DNA of 44,226 bases. Source: CAYZPB01 sp964551195 (GTDB taxonomy: Bacteria; Bacillota; Bacilli; Tepidibacillales; Tepidibacillaceae). This document shows, one piece after another, positions 8,624 through 16,434 of this stretch. Positions within the stretch are counted from its first letter, which is position 1. Each line of letters opens with the position of its first letter. The stretch spans positions 1-44,226 of the forward strand of contig CAZKBI010000008.1 of the NCBI GenBank assembly GCA_964551195.1. The letters are read 5' to 3'. Both the position numbers and the translations under genes were made by a program. Under the pieces are notes generated by a model. It saw nothing but the letters and a program-made list of their open reading frames with translations. It ran no database searches and had not been told where the DNA came from.

Positions 8624-9116
8624 GGTTGGACAGGGGTTCGACGTTCACCGTTTAGTAGAGGGAAAACCCTTAATTATCGGGGGTGTGAAGATTGAGCATT
8701 CTCAGGGTTTTCTTGCTCACTCCGATGGTGATGTGCTTATTCATGCCTTAGCCGATGCGATTCTCGGAGCTTTAACGCTGGGTGATATTGGTAAACTTTA
8801 TCCTGACACTAGTGAAGAGACTGCGGGGATGGACAGTCGCGTTATTCTACAGGAGGTCTGGGCGCTGGCAAAAGAAAGAGGATACAAGTTATGTAATGCC
8901 GACCTTACAGTGCTTGCGGAAAGACCCAAATTAGCGCCCTACAATCAAGAAATCCGTGAGTCGATTGCTGAGATTATGGGTTGTGATATAGAGCAGGTTA
9001 GCTTTAAGGCGACGACAACTGAGGGTTTAGGTTTTGCTGGTCGAGAAGAAGGAATTGCCGCTATGGCGGTAATACTCTTAATTAAAGAGAATAATTCTTT
9101 TAGTTTAAGAGAATGA
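8616..9116 (+). CDS. ispF: IspF, 2-C-methyl-D-erythritol 2,4-cyclodiphosphate synthase
   Basis: 166 residues from GTG 8616. The metal-binding start GQGFDVHRL (D9 and H11), HSDGDVLIHALADA and FKATTTEGLGF are the family signatures. It cyclises CDP-methylerythritol 2-phosphate, releasing CMP, in the MEP pathway. The frame is open from GTG 8607, but the only Shine-Dalgarno-like sequence (GGAG, 8604-8607) overlaps that codon and lies 8 nt before GTG 8616; the resulting N terminus also fits the family. The gene overlaps the end of ispD by 8 nt. Confidence 0.94.
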   Translation: MIKVGQGFDVHRLVEGKPLIIGGVKIEHSQGFLAHSDGDVLIHALADAILGALTLGDIGKLYPDTSEETAGMDSRVILQEVWALAKERGYKLCNADLTVLAERPKLAPYNQEIRESIAEIMGCDIEQVSFKATTTEGLGFAGREEGIAAMAVILLIKENNSFSLRE

Positions 9117-9172
9117 GTGATAGAATATAAGCAATTTTAAAATAACAAATTAGATTGTGAGGAAGGTATAGG

Positions 9173-10642
9173 ATGGAGAAGAGAGAGGTGCGCGTACGCT
9201 TTGCACCAAGTCCAACTGGGCATTTACATATTGGAGGAGCGCGTTCAGCGCTTTTTAGTTATTTATATACACGAAAAAACAAAGGTAAATTTATTGTGCG
9301 TTTCGAGGATACTGATCAGCTGAGAAATGTTGAGGATGCTGAAGATAAACTACTAAAGAATCTGGATTGGCTAGGAATCGATTGGGACGAGTCGGTTGAT
9401 GTGGGTGGTCCCTATGGGCCATATCGTTGTTCTGACCGGATGGACTTATATCTTGAGCATGCTGAGAAACTATTGGAAAGTGGACATGCATACAAGTGTT
9501 ATTGCTCAAGCGAGGAGCTTGAAGCTGAAAGAAAGTCGCAGGTTGCTGGTGGTAACACTCCGATGTATTCTGGGAAATGTCGCAAATTATCGGCTGAGGA
9601 ATGCCAGCAGTTAGAGGTAGCGGGACGGCTAGCTAATTTACGATTTGCAGTTCCGGCTGACCAAGTTATTGTTGTTAATGATTTAGTGCGTGGTTCGGTT
9701 GAGTTCGAGTCAAATGGCATTGGTGATTTTATTATTGTGCGCCCCAACAAAATGCCTACTTATAATTTTGCTGTAACAGTTGATGATTACCTGATGGAGA
9801 TTAGCCATGTTATTCGTGGTGAGGAACACTTAACAAACACGCCAAGACAGCAATTAATTTATCGTGCTTTTGGGTGGAGAGAACCGGAGTTTGCACATCT
9901 ATCATTAATATTGAATAAAGACCGGCACAAAATGAGTAAACGCGACGAGCAGGTTATTCAGTTCGTCGATCAATATAAAGAACTAGGATTTCTGCCTGAG
10001 GCGGTTCTGAACTTCTTAGCACTATTTGGTTGGAGTCCAGAGAGTGAGCAGGAGATATTCACTAAGGAAGAACTTATTGAACAGTTTAGCTTAGAGCGAG
10101 TTTCTAAGAGCCCAGCAGTTTTTGATGTACAGAAGCTGTATTGGATGAATAATCATTATATTAAGGAAGGCTCTTTAACAGAAATTATTGAGCTATGTCG
10201 TCCCTTTCTAGTGGCGGCTGGGTTGATTGCGCAAGAGCTGAGTGAAGAAGAAGAAATATGGGTTGGGCGATTAGTAGCACTATATAAGGATCAACTAAAC
10301 TATGGTCAGGAGATTGTTGAGCTGTCGGATCTCTTTTTTGTGGAGGAGATTCAATACGACGACGACGCAGAAAATGTTTTAGCTGATGAATCGGCTAAAG
10401 TAGTCCTAGAGACCTTCTACCAGAAGCAATTGATGTTGGCTAATTACAGCCCGGTGGAGATTAAATCAGTCATAGTAGAGGTACAGGCAGAGACTGGTTA
10501 TAAAGGGAAAAAGCTTTTTATGCCAATACGCGTAGCCGCGACTGGACAAGTGCATGGACCGGATTTACCGGCGACAATTTCTCTGCTTGGACAGCAGAAA
10601 GTGAGTAGTCGCTTAAAAGAATTATTGACAAATCTTAATTAA
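9173..10642 (+). CDS. gltX: GltX, glutamyl-tRNA synthetase
   Basis: 489 residues, a class I synthetase. The HIGH-type motif is HIGG (19-22, inside APSPTGHLHIGGAR) and the KMSKS-type motif is KMSKR (in DRHKMSKRDEQV). The C-terminal anticodon-binding domain is helical and of normal length. It charges tRNA-Glu. Whether it also mischarges tRNA-Gln, as in many Bacillota using GatCAB, cannot be seen here. The RBS GAGGAAGG precedes the ATG. It lies 56 nt after ispF with no clear terminator between, and the order gltX-T-box-cysE-cysS matches B. subtilis. Confidence 0.96.
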   Translation: MEKREVRVRFAPSPTGHLHIGGARSALFSYLYTRKNKGKFIVRFEDTDQLRNVEDAEDKLLKNLDWLGIDWDESVDVGGPYGPYRCSDRMDLYLEHAEKLLESGHAYKCYCSSEELEAERKSQVAGGNTPMYSGKCRKLSAEECQQLEVAGRLANLRFAVPADQVIVVNDLVRGSVEFESNGIGDFIIVRPNKMPTYNFAVTVDDYLMEISHVIRGEEHLTNTPRQQLIYRAFGWREPEFAHLSLILNKDRHKMSKRDEQVIQFVDQYKELGFLPEAVLNFLALFGWSPESEQEIFTKEELIEQFSLERVSKSPAVFDVQKLYWMNNHYIKEGSLTEIIELCRPFLVAAGLIAQELSEEEEIWVGRLVALYKDQLNYGQEIVELSDLFFVEEIQYDDDAENVLADESAKVVLETFYQKQLMLANYSPVEIKSVIVEVQAETGYKGKKLFMPIRVAATGQVHGPDLPATISLLGQQKVSSRLKELLTNLN

Positions 10643-10652
10643 TAGTTAAGAT
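10625..10652 (+). promoter_or_regulatory. Candidate promoter of the cys T-box operon
   Basis: A perfect TTGACA (10625-10630), inside the last codons of gltX, is followed by 16 nt and TAAGAT (10647-10652, 4 of 6 matches). It is positioned to start transcription just before T-box stem I. Confidence 0.55.
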
Positions 10653-10659
10653 AGAGTTA

Positions 10660-10903
10660 AAATATTATGGCAATGATAAAGAAAGTAAGCAATCAATTGT
10701 TGGTTAGAGAGATTCTACAGTGGCTGGAATAGAATCATAGGGATTGCTGAGTGCGCTTTTGAGCCTGGGTGTTGAAATGTCAGTAAACACCGACGGGTAG
10801 CTCCGTTATAAAGCTCGGAGTGAGAATGCTACTTAGTATTCTAAACAGGGTGGAACCGCGGATCAACCGTCTCTGTGCGTTAGCATAGAGGCGGTAATTT
10901 TTT
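10660..10903 (+). promoter_or_regulatory. T-box riboswitch, cysteine specifier
   Basis: The T-box sequence AGGGTGGAACCGCGG is perfect at 10847-10861. Upstream lie a stem I region with the AGAGAG bulge and the GGCTGGAA apical element, then TGCGCTTTTGAGCC, which aligns by eye with the specifier region of the B. subtilis glyQS leader and places the specifier at TGC (10752-10754), a cysteine codon. Uncharged tRNA-Cys would pair with the specifier and the T-box, favour the antiterminator, and let RNA polymerase read into cysE-cysS. The 5' boundary is approximate. Confidence 0.93.
10866..10903 (+). terminator. T-box regulated terminator
   Basis: A 13-bp stem pairs ACCGTCTCTGTGC (10866-10878) with GCATAGAGGCGGT (10883-10895), including two G-U pairs, loop GTTA, then six T (10898-10903). 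It is the alternative to the antiterminator formed by the T-box sequence just upstream. Confidence 0.93.
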
Positions 10904-10943
10904 GTCTAATTTTGTTGAAAGAGCGAGAAGAGGGTGGGTTTAT

Positions 10944-11564
10944 ATGTTTGAATTAATCAAAGAAGATATAGCGGTAATTAAGCAACTTGATCCGTCTGCA
11001 AGAAACACTCTGGAGATAATCTTAACTTGTCCCGGGTGGAAGGCGACTAGAAATCATCGCTTGGCCCATCGCTTATGGAGGAGTGGACATTATTTGCTAG
11101 CTAAGATAGTCGCTGCCTGGACACGTTTTACTATGGGTATTGATATTCATCCGGCGGCTGTTATTGGCAGAAGATTCTTTATTGACCATGGACGGGGTGT
11201 AGTTATTGGCGAAACAGCTATTATTGGTGATGATGTTATAATTTATCAAGGAGTAACTCTTGGTGGTACTGGCAAGCAGAAAGGAAAACGTCACCCAACA
11301 ATTAAAGATAAGGTGATGATTTCGGCCGGCGCTGTAATATTGGGGTCAATCACGGTTGGGGAAAATGCGAAGGTTGGCGCGTCTTCTGTTGTTTTGCAGG
11401 ATGTTCCGCCTAATTCGACAGTAGTCGGTGTGCCAGGCGAGATAGTCATGCAGGACGGCGCCAGAGTTATTCGAGACTATGAAAGAACAGAGATTAGAAT
11501 AAAGGAAATTGAAGAAGAACTTATCCAGTTAAAAGACGATATAAATAGGATGAGAAAGGGGTGA
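10944..11564 (+). CDS. cysE: CysE, serine O-acetyltransferase
   Basis: 206 residues from ATG 10944. The helical N-terminal domain is followed by a left-handed hexapeptide-repeat beta-helix (about 60-185) with the active-site segment DHGRGVVIGETA and KRHPTI. It acetylates serine with acetyl-CoA, giving O-acetylserine, the cysteine precursor. A TTG codon at 10902 opens the frame earlier but sits in the T-box terminator T run without an RBS; AGAGGGTGGG (about 10929-10938) supports 10944. Control by the cysteine T-box ties its expression to uncharged tRNA-Cys. Cysteine synthase is not in this window. Confidence 0.95.
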   Translation: MFELIKEDIAVIKQLDPSARNTLEIILTCPGWKATRNHRLAHRLWRSGHYLLAKIVAAWTRFTMGIDIHPAAVIGRRFFIDHGRGVVIGETAIIGDDVIIYQGVTLGGTGKQKGKRHPTIKDKVMISAGAVILGSITVGENAKVGASSVVLQDVPPNSTVVGVPGEIVMQDGARVIRDYERTEIRIKEIEEELIQLKDDINRMRKG

Positions 11565-11573
11565 AAGGTCGCA

Positions 11574-12977
11574 ATGTTATCTATCTATAATACACTTACC
11601 AATCAGAAGGAAAAGTTCGTGCCGATTAAAGAAGGCTTTGTTAACATGTATGTTTGTGGACCGACCGTCTATAATTTAATTCATATTGGTAACGCTAGGC
11701 CCTTAATTGTCTTTGATATGGTTCGTCGTTATCTAGAGTATAAAGGCTATGAAGTTAACTATGTTCAGAACATCACAGATGTTGAGGAAAAGATTATCAG
11801 GAAGGCCCAAGAGTTAGGCATTGAAGCGGCTGAACTTTCTCAGAGGTATACAGATGAATTTTTTATTGATTTAAAAAAATTGGGCATAAGACCCTCAACG
11901 CACTATCCAAAAGTTACGGAGAATATGGACGAGATCATTAGTTTTATTTCGGAACTACTTAAGCTGGGCGCTGCCTATGAGGTTGGCGGGAATCTGTTTT
12001 TCCGTGCTAACAATTTTGACGAGTATGGTAAACTTTCAAACCAATACATCGATGAACTTAAGGCAGGGACACGCATCAAGATTGATACTCAGAAGGAAAG
12101 CCCTAATGATTTTATTCTGTGGCGTAGTGCGAAACCTGGCGAGATTTTTTGGGAGAGCCCGTGGGGTAAAGGCCGTCCCGGTTGGCATATTGAGTGTTCA
12201 ACAATGGTTAAAGAATATTTAGGAGATACGATTGATATTCACGGAGGTGGTGCAGATTTAATTTTTCCTCACCATGAAAACGAGATTGCACAGTCGGAAA
12301 CGCTAACCAAAAAACCACTAGCAAACTATTGGATGCATAATGCTTACCTTACTATTGACGATGAGAAAATGTCGAAATCAGTTGATAATATTATTACTGT
12401 CCGAGAGTTACTAGAAGAACGCGATCCAAGTTTATTGAAGTTGGCGTTTTTAAGCGTTCATTATCGGACACCAATCAATTTCTCGGAGGAATTGATGGAC
12501 GCCACGGAGAAAAATGTGCTGCGTATCAGAAACGCCTATCAACAGCTTACGGAGCTGAGAGTTGGCGAGGTTAGAACGATTGATGCAGAAGTAGAAAGCT
12601 ATAGCACAGGTTTAACTGCAAGATTTGTTAAGGTAATGGATGATGACTTTAACAGTGCAAACGCCATCAGCCTAATCTATGAGTTAATTAAACAAATTAA
12701 TAGTTATATAAATGAAGAGAAAATAGGTCACTCGGAAGCAGCTACCCTTATGGAGCTACTTGAGACCATGCTCAATGTTCTTGGTTTGGAGATGATTCTA
12801 CAGATTGAGGAAATTAGTGAAACAGCAACAGAGTGGGTTGAAGAGTTAATTGCGTTAAGGGATAAGGCTAAGGACGATAGAAATTGGACAGAGGCAGATC
12901 GTATACGCGATTTATTAAAAGAAAAAGGTATTCTGCTTGAGGACACAGCAAATGGTGTAAGGTGGCGAAAGAAATGA
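11574..12977 (+). CDS. cysS: CysS, cysteinyl-tRNA synthetase
   Basis: 467 residues, class I synthetase. Zinc ligand C28 lies in CGPTVYN and the HIGH-type motif HIGN at 37-40. The zinc/active-site segment (GWHIECS through IDIHGGGADL and FPHHENE) and KMSKS (in DDEKMSKSVDN) follow, then a helical C-terminal domain. It charges tRNA-Cys. It starts 9 nt after cysE with AAAGG upstream and shares the T-box leader, so synthesis and charging of cysteine are co-regulated. Its stop overlaps mrnC (ATGA). Confidence 0.97.
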   Translation: MLSIYNTLTNQKEKFVPIKEGFVNMYVCGPTVYNLIHIGNARPLIVFDMVRRYLEYKGYEVNYVQNITDVEEKIIRKAQELGIEAAELSQRYTDEFFIDLKKLGIRPSTHYPKVTENMDEIISFISELLKLGAAYEVGGNLFFRANNFDEYGKLSNQYIDELKAGTRIKIDTQKESPNDFILWRSAKPGEIFWESPWGKGRPGWHIECSTMVKEYLGDTIDIHGGGADLIFPHHENEIAQSETLTKKPLANYWMHNAYLTIDDEKMSKSVDNIITVRELLEERDPSLLKLAFLSVHYRTPINFSEELMDATEKNVLRIRNAYQQLTELRVGEVRTIDAEVESYSTGLTARFVKVMDDDFNSANAISLIYELIKQINSYINEEKIGHSEAATLMELLETMLNVLGLEMILQIEEISETATEWVEELIALRDKAKDDRNWTEADRIRDLLKEKGILLEDTANGVRWRKK

Positions 12978-13351
12978 ATGCATTAGCACTGGCCTATCTG
13001 GGTGATGCTGTTTATGAACTAGCAATTAGAGAGCACGTCCTTAGCAAAGGTAACTATCGACAGAATGTATTGCACACAAGAAGTGTCGCCTATGTTAGCG
13101 CAATAGCACAGGCTGGGATTGTTAAGGAATTAGAGCCACAACTAAGTTCCGAAGAATTGGCGGTTGTTAAAAGGGGTAGGAATACCAAAGGCCACGCCGC
13201 TCCGAAAAACACAGATGTTACACAATATCGTTATAGTACTGGGTTTGAAGCGCTTATCGGACACCTATACCTAAATCAAGAGAGTGAAAGATTAGCTGAA
13301 ATAATTGAATTTGCGATTAACTTCGTGGAGGTGATAAGAGAAAATGAATAA
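12974..13351 (+). CDS. mrnC: MrnC, Mini-RNase III
   Basis: 125 residues from ATG 12974. It has an RNase III catalytic domain only, with no double-stranded-RNA-binding domain; the motif LALAYLGDAVYE carries the catalytic acidic residues, and RGRNTKGHAAPKNTD and YSTGFEALIGHLYL complete it. In B. subtilis it trims both ends of 23S rRNA. The frame opens at GTG 12962, but AAGGTGG (12958-12964) overlaps that codon and is well spaced for 12974, which also overlaps the cysS stop as ATGA, a coupling arrangement. Confidence 0.93.
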   Translation: MNALALAYLGDAVYELAIREHVLSKGNYRQNVLHTRSVAYVSAIAQAGIVKELEPQLSSEELAVVKRGRNTKGHAAPKNTDVTQYRYSTGFEALIGHLYLNQESERLAEIIEFAINFVEVIRENE

Positions 13352-14096
13352 GGAGGATAATGATAAGCAAATAATTGTAGGTGTTAATTCAGTGAGGGAG
13401 GCACTCGCAGTGGAAAGAGATATTTCTTCGATTTACATTGTAGAGGGTGCTAAACTTGCAAGAGTGCAAGAACTATTACCATTGGCGAAGAAGCAGGGAA
13501 TTAAGGTTAAGACCATACCGAGAAAAGACCTAGATCAAATTGTAGGAAACAACAACCACCAGGGAGTTGCTGCACTGGTTGATTCCTATTCCTATCTTCC
13601 TCTTGATGATTTACTAAGCAGAGCTAAGCAAGCTGAAGGGCAGCCCTTGCTTATTATGCTTGATGAATTAGAGGACCCACATAACTTAGGTGCTATCCTC
13701 CGAACGGCAGATGCTGTTGCAGCTAACGGAATAATAATTCCTAATCGAAGAGCAGTTGGCTTAACTGCAACTGTAGCAAAAGTATCGGTTGGTGCAATCG
13801 AGCATGTTCCAGTTTCGCAAGTCACTAACTTAGTACAGACGGTTGAGCGTTTAAAGAAAGAGGGGTTCTGGATTGTTGGAGCCGATGCGAGTGGCGCTAA
13901 ACTTTATTCAGAAATTGATTACAATATGCCCCTATGTTTAGTTATCGGTAGTGAAGGTCAGGGAATATCTAGATTGCTACTGAAGAATTGTGATTATGTA
14001 GTCCGGCTGCCAATGTCTGGACATGTTAATTCCTTGAATGCTTCCGTGGCAACCTCAATTTTTCTTTACGAGATTTATAGACAACGCGGATATTAA
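13344..14096 (+). CDS. rlmB: RlmB-like 23S rRNA 2'-O-methyltransferase (SPOUT family)
   Basis: 250 residues. An N-terminal substrate-binding domain (GVNSVREAL and on, about 11-85) precedes a SPOUT knot domain with LDELEDPHNLGAILRTADA, IGSEGQGIS and LPMSGHVNSLNAS. These are the three motifs of the TrmH/SpoU family, with a knotted SAM site. The family methylates G2251 in E. coli 23S rRNA; the exact target here is inferred. It overlaps mrnC by 8 nt and has GGAGGTGAT upstream. In B. subtilis rae1/yacP follows; here sigH follows directly. Confidence 0.93.
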   Translation: MNKEDNDKQIIVGVNSVREALAVERDISSIYIVEGAKLARVQELLPLAKKQGIKVKTIPRKDLDQIVGNNNHQGVAALVDSYSYLPLDDLLSRAKQAEGQPLLIMLDELEDPHNLGAILRTADAVAANGIIIPNRRAVGLTATVAKVSVGAIEHVPVSQVTNLVQTVERLKKEGFWIVGADASGAKLYSEIDYNMPLCLVIGSEGQGISRLLLKNCDYVVRLPMSGHVNSLNASVATSIFLYEIYRQRGY

Positions 14097-14108
14097 ATTA
14101 GGTAATAA

Positions 14109-14138
14109 TTGACACTACGCAAAAGATTGTAATATAAT
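14109..14138 (+). promoter_or_regulatory. Promoter of the sigH-like gene
   Basis: Perfect TTGACA (14109-14114), 18-nt spacer, perfect TATAAT (14133-14138). This is a full-consensus vegetative promoter, giving the sigma gene a leader of about 60 nt. Confidence 0.88.
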
Positions 14139-14205
14139 GTATCTAATGATAATAAATGGAAAGAGATAATCGGTAACATAAAGAGAGAGACTCGGAGTGA
14201 TATTA

Positions 14206-14850
14206 TTGGTTAAGAGAGATAAAAAGAAGATAACAAAAGAACAATTACGAAAAATGACAGATGAGGAAATTACGGAGATTGCGCAACATAATATTGTTGC
14301 ATTAGAATATTTGTATAGTAGATATGACTATTTAGTAAAGGCAAAGACTCGCGGTTATTTTTTCATTGGAGCAGATACAGATGATGTAACGCAGGAAGCA
14401 AGAGTAGGATTCTATAAAGCGCTACGTGACTACAGAAATGGGCGAGGTAGTTCCTTTAGAAGCTTTGCGGATTTGTGTATTAGAAGGCACTTGATCTCGG
14501 TGGTGAAAACTACTAACAGTCAGAAAAATGCGGCATTGAACCACTCACTATCCCTTGATAAGCAATTAGGTGATGGGGAAACTGATCTCAAACTATTAGA
14601 TTTGTTGATGGGTAATCAGCTGAAGGAGCCAGAGGTGCTTTACATATTTAATGAAACACAGAAAGAACTTGAAAGAAAGATAGTCGCTCAATTAAGTAAG
14701 CTAGAATGCGAAGTATTTAGTTATTATATTGACGGTTACAGTTATAAAGAGATAGCACTGATGTTAGAGAAGGATGCTAAGATAATTGATAATGCACTGC
14801 AACGTGCTAAAAAGAAAATTAGACAGTTACTAGCAGGTTATTCTGAGTAG
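14206..14850 (+). CDS. sigH: SigH-like RNA polymerase sigma-70 family factor
   Basis: 214 residues from TTG 14206. Region 2 is visible at about 35-100 (ALEYLYSRYDYLVKAKTRGYF, then DDVTQEARVGFYKALRDY), and region 4 at about 155-210 (LSKLECEVFSYYIDGYSYKEIALML, NALQRAKKKIRQ). It matches B. subtilis SigH in length, motifs and locus (before rpmG-secE-nusG). There SigH controls the transition state, early sporulation and competence; the role here cannot be told. The frame opens at GTG 14197, but CGGAG (14193-14197) overlaps it, favouring TTG 14206. Confidence 0.9.
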   Translation: MVKRDKKKITKEQLRKMTDEEITEIAQHNIVALEYLYSRYDYLVKAKTRGYFFIGADTDDVTQEARVGFYKALRDYRNGRGSSFRSFADLCIRRHLISVVKTTNSQKNAALNHSLSLDKQLGDGETDLKLLDLLMGNQLKEPEVLYIFNETQKELERKIVAQLSKLECEVFSYYIDGYSYKEIALMLEKDAKIIDNALQRAKKKIRQLLAGYSE

Positions 14851-14870
14851 GAACATAAGATCGTTATTTA

Positions 14871-14899
14871 TTGACAATGGTTTTGTGTTATGGTAAAGT
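14871..14899 (+). promoter_or_regulatory. Promoter of rpmG-secE-nusG
   Basis: Perfect TTGACA (14871-14876), 17-nt spacer, TAAAGT (14894-14899) preceded by TGG, an extended -10 (TGn). It lies 20 nt after the sigH stop. Confidence 0.75.
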
Positions 14900-14907
14900 G
14901 TTTCAGG

Positions 14908-14952
14908 TAACCTTATTAAGTCTTATTCGACGAGGAGCACTTTATAGGGTTA
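14908..14952 (+). other. Stem-loop at the 5' end of the rpmG-secE-nusG transcript
   Basis: TAACCTTAT (14908-14916) pairs with ATAGGGTTA (14944-14952) in 9 bp with one G-U. After a T-T mismatch, AAGT (14918-14921) pairs with ACTT (14939-14942). The predicted transcription start is near 14906, so the hairpin would form the very 5' end of the mRNA. No strong U run follows, so it is not a normal terminator. Confidence 0.6.
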
Positions 14953-14988
14953 TTTAAATTATCTAAGTTAAACGTGGGAGGTGTATAT

Positions 14989-15138
14989 ATGCGAGTTATT
15001 ATTACATTGGCTTGCACCGAATGCAAACAACGCAATTATACCACAATTAAGAACAAAAGAAATAATCCGGACAGGGTTGAATTGAAGAAACATTGCAGAT
15101 ATTGTAATGCACACACAATACACCGTGAGACTCGATAG
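14989..15138 (+). CDS. rpmG: Ribosomal protein L33, zinc-binding type
   Basis: 49 residues. Two CxxC pairs, C9/C12 and C36/C39, form the zinc ribbon of the C+ type of L33. It is a small large-subunit protein near the E site. The RBS GGGAGGTG precedes the ATG. It heads the rpmG-secE-nusG operon and lies 14 nt before secE. Bacillota often carry a second, cysteine-free L33 used under zinc limitation; none is in this window. Confidence 0.94.
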   Translation: MRVIITLACTECKQRNYTTIKNKRNNPDRVELKKHCRYCNAHTIHRETR

Positions 15139-15152
15139 GTGGGGGAAAAAAG

Positions 15153-15371
15153 ATGAAGGCACTAGCAAAAATTAAAAGATTTTTCGTTAAAATTTTCAAC
15201 TTCTTTCGCGACAGCCTAAAGGAGTTAAAAAAAGTTCGCTGGCCAAGTCGCCAGGAACTGATTAGCTATTCAAAAGTAGTTATCTTTACGGTAATTGTCG
15301 TCGTCCTTTTCTTTATGCTAATCGATTTTCTGATTTCCGGTTTATTAAACTTGATTGGATTTGGTAGTTAA
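15153..15371 (+). CDS. secE: SecE, preprotein translocase subunit
   Basis: 72 residues, the short one-helix SecE typical of Gram-positive bacteria. The amphipathic, basic N-terminal segment (FFRDSLKELKKVRWPSRQEL, about 21-40) is the conserved cytoplasmic part. A single transmembrane helix follows at about 46-66. SecE clamps SecY in the membrane channel; secY itself is at 40565-41857. The RBS GGTGGGGG lies upstream of the ATG. The adjacency to nusG is conserved across bacteria. Confidence 0.94.
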   Translation: MKALAKIKRFFVKIFNFFRDSLKELKKVRWPSRQELISYSKVVIFTVIVVVLFFMLIDFLISGLLNLIGFGS

Positions 15372-15394
15372 TTTGTATTTATAGTATTTTTTAT

Positions 15395-15427
15395 AAAGGA
15401 GGAAGGACGTCGTCCTAAGTCATCATG
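15395..15427 (+). promoter_or_regulatory. nusG ribosome binding site with intervening hairpin
   Basis: The strong Shine-Dalgarno AAAGGAGG (15395-15402) is 22 nt from the nusG ATG (15425), far beyond the usual 5-10 nt. Between them AGGAC (15404-15408) and GTCCT (15412-15416) form a 5-bp hairpin with a GTC loop. Folding it would leave about 9 unpaired nt between the Shine-Dalgarno and the ATG. An in-frame stop (TAA, 15416-15418) excludes an earlier start. Confidence 0.65.
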
Positions 15428-15961
15428 GAAGATAAGAAATGGTATGTTGTTCACACATATTCTGGATATGAGAACAAGGTAAAAGCCAATTTAGAGAAGC
15501 GTGTCGAATCCATGGGTATGGACGACCGCATTTTTTCAATCCTAGTTCCGATGGAAGAGGAAATGGAAAACAAAGGCGGAAAAAGGCAGATTGTACTTAA
15601 GAAGATCTTTCCAGGCTATATCCTAGTTGAGATGCTGATGACTGATGAATCATGGTACGTTGTCCGTAATACACCAGGTGTAACAGGGTTTGTTGGATCT
15701 TCTGGTGCTGGTTCGAAGCCTACTCCTTTATTAGATTCAGAAGTTAAGAACATAATGCGCAGAATGGGGATCGCTGCGACTAAGCCGAAGATTGATTTTG
15801 AACTTAATGAGAATGTTAGAGTAAACAATGGTCCTTTTGAGAACTTTATAGGACATATTGATGAAATTAATATGGAAAAGTTAAAAATCAAAGTGTTAGT
15901 AAATATGTTTGGCAGGGAAACTCCTGTTGAACTTGATTTCGACCAGATTGAAAAGTTATAA
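15425..15961 (+). CDS. nusG: NusG, transcription elongation factor
   Basis: 178 residues. The N-terminal NGN domain (about 1-110; WYVVHTYSGYENKV, PGYILVEM, NTPGVTGFVG) contacts the RNA polymerase clamp. The C-terminal KOW domain (about 125-178; FELNENVRVNNGPFENFIG) binds Rho or S10. It modulates pausing and couples transcription to translation. The start at ATG 15425 matches the family N terminus exactly, despite the distant Shine-Dalgarno described separately. It lies 13 nt before rplK. Confidence 0.97.
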   Translation: MEDKKWYVVHTYSGYENKVKANLEKRVESMGMDDRIFSILVPMEEEMENKGGKRQIVLKKIFPGYILVEMLMTDESWYVVRNTPGVTGFVGSSGAGSKPTPLLDSEVKNIMRRMGIAATKPKIDFELNENVRVNNGPFENFIGHIDEINMEKLKIKVLVNMFGRETPVELDFDQIEKL

Positions 15962-15974
15962 GGAGGTATAGTGC

Positions 15975-16400
15975 ATGGCTAAGAAAGTAGCTAACGTTAT
16001 TAAATTACAAATAGATGCGGGGAAAGCGACTCCTGCTCCACCAGTTGGACCAGCCTTAGGACAAGCGGGTATTAATATTATGGGATTTTGCAAAGAATAT
16101 AATGCTCGTACAGCAGATCAAATGGGTTTAATTATACCAGTTGAGATTACTGTATATGAGGATCGCTCATTTTCGTTTATTACAAAAACTCCACCAGCGT
16201 CAATTCTTTTAAAGAAAGCTGCTGGTATTGAAAGGGCTTCAGGTGAGCCGAATGTTAAGAAAGTTGGGAATGTTAGTCGCGATCAAGTTAGAGAGATAGC
16301 AGAAACTAAGATGCCTGACTTAAACGCAGGTTCAGTGGAAGCAGCGATCAAGATTGTTGAGGGCACTGCTCGCAGCATGGGAATTGTTATCGAAGATTAA
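15975..16400 (+). CDS. rplK: Ribosomal protein L11
   Basis: 141 residues, the normal length. The N-terminal domain (KLQIDAGKATPAPPVGPALG) is the thiostrepton and RelA-sensitive proline region; the C-terminal domain binds the GTPase-associated centre of 23S rRNA. The RBS AAGGAGG is just upstream of the ATG. L11 is required for RelA activation by stalled ribosomes. It is followed by rplA after a 74-nt gap that contains a candidate L1 site. Confidence 0.97.
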   Translation: MAKKVANVIKLQIDAGKATPAPPVGPALGQAGINIMGFCKEYNARTADQMGLIIPVEITVYEDRSFSFITKTPPASILLKKAAGIERASGEPNVKKVGNVSRDQVREIAETKMPDLNAGSVEAAIKIVEGTARSMGIVIED

Positions 16401-16434
16401 GATTATTTAAAGTTTGTTTAACGGCTCTACTATT

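Noticed and set aside
9396..9614. 72-codon + strand frame within gltX
   Set aside because: Out-of-frame shadow of gltX, in which the HIGH and KMSKR motifs show the true frame.
10902..10943. Longer CysE start at TTG 10902
   Set aside because: The codon is in the T run of the T-box terminator and has no RBS; ATG 10944 has one and fits the family.
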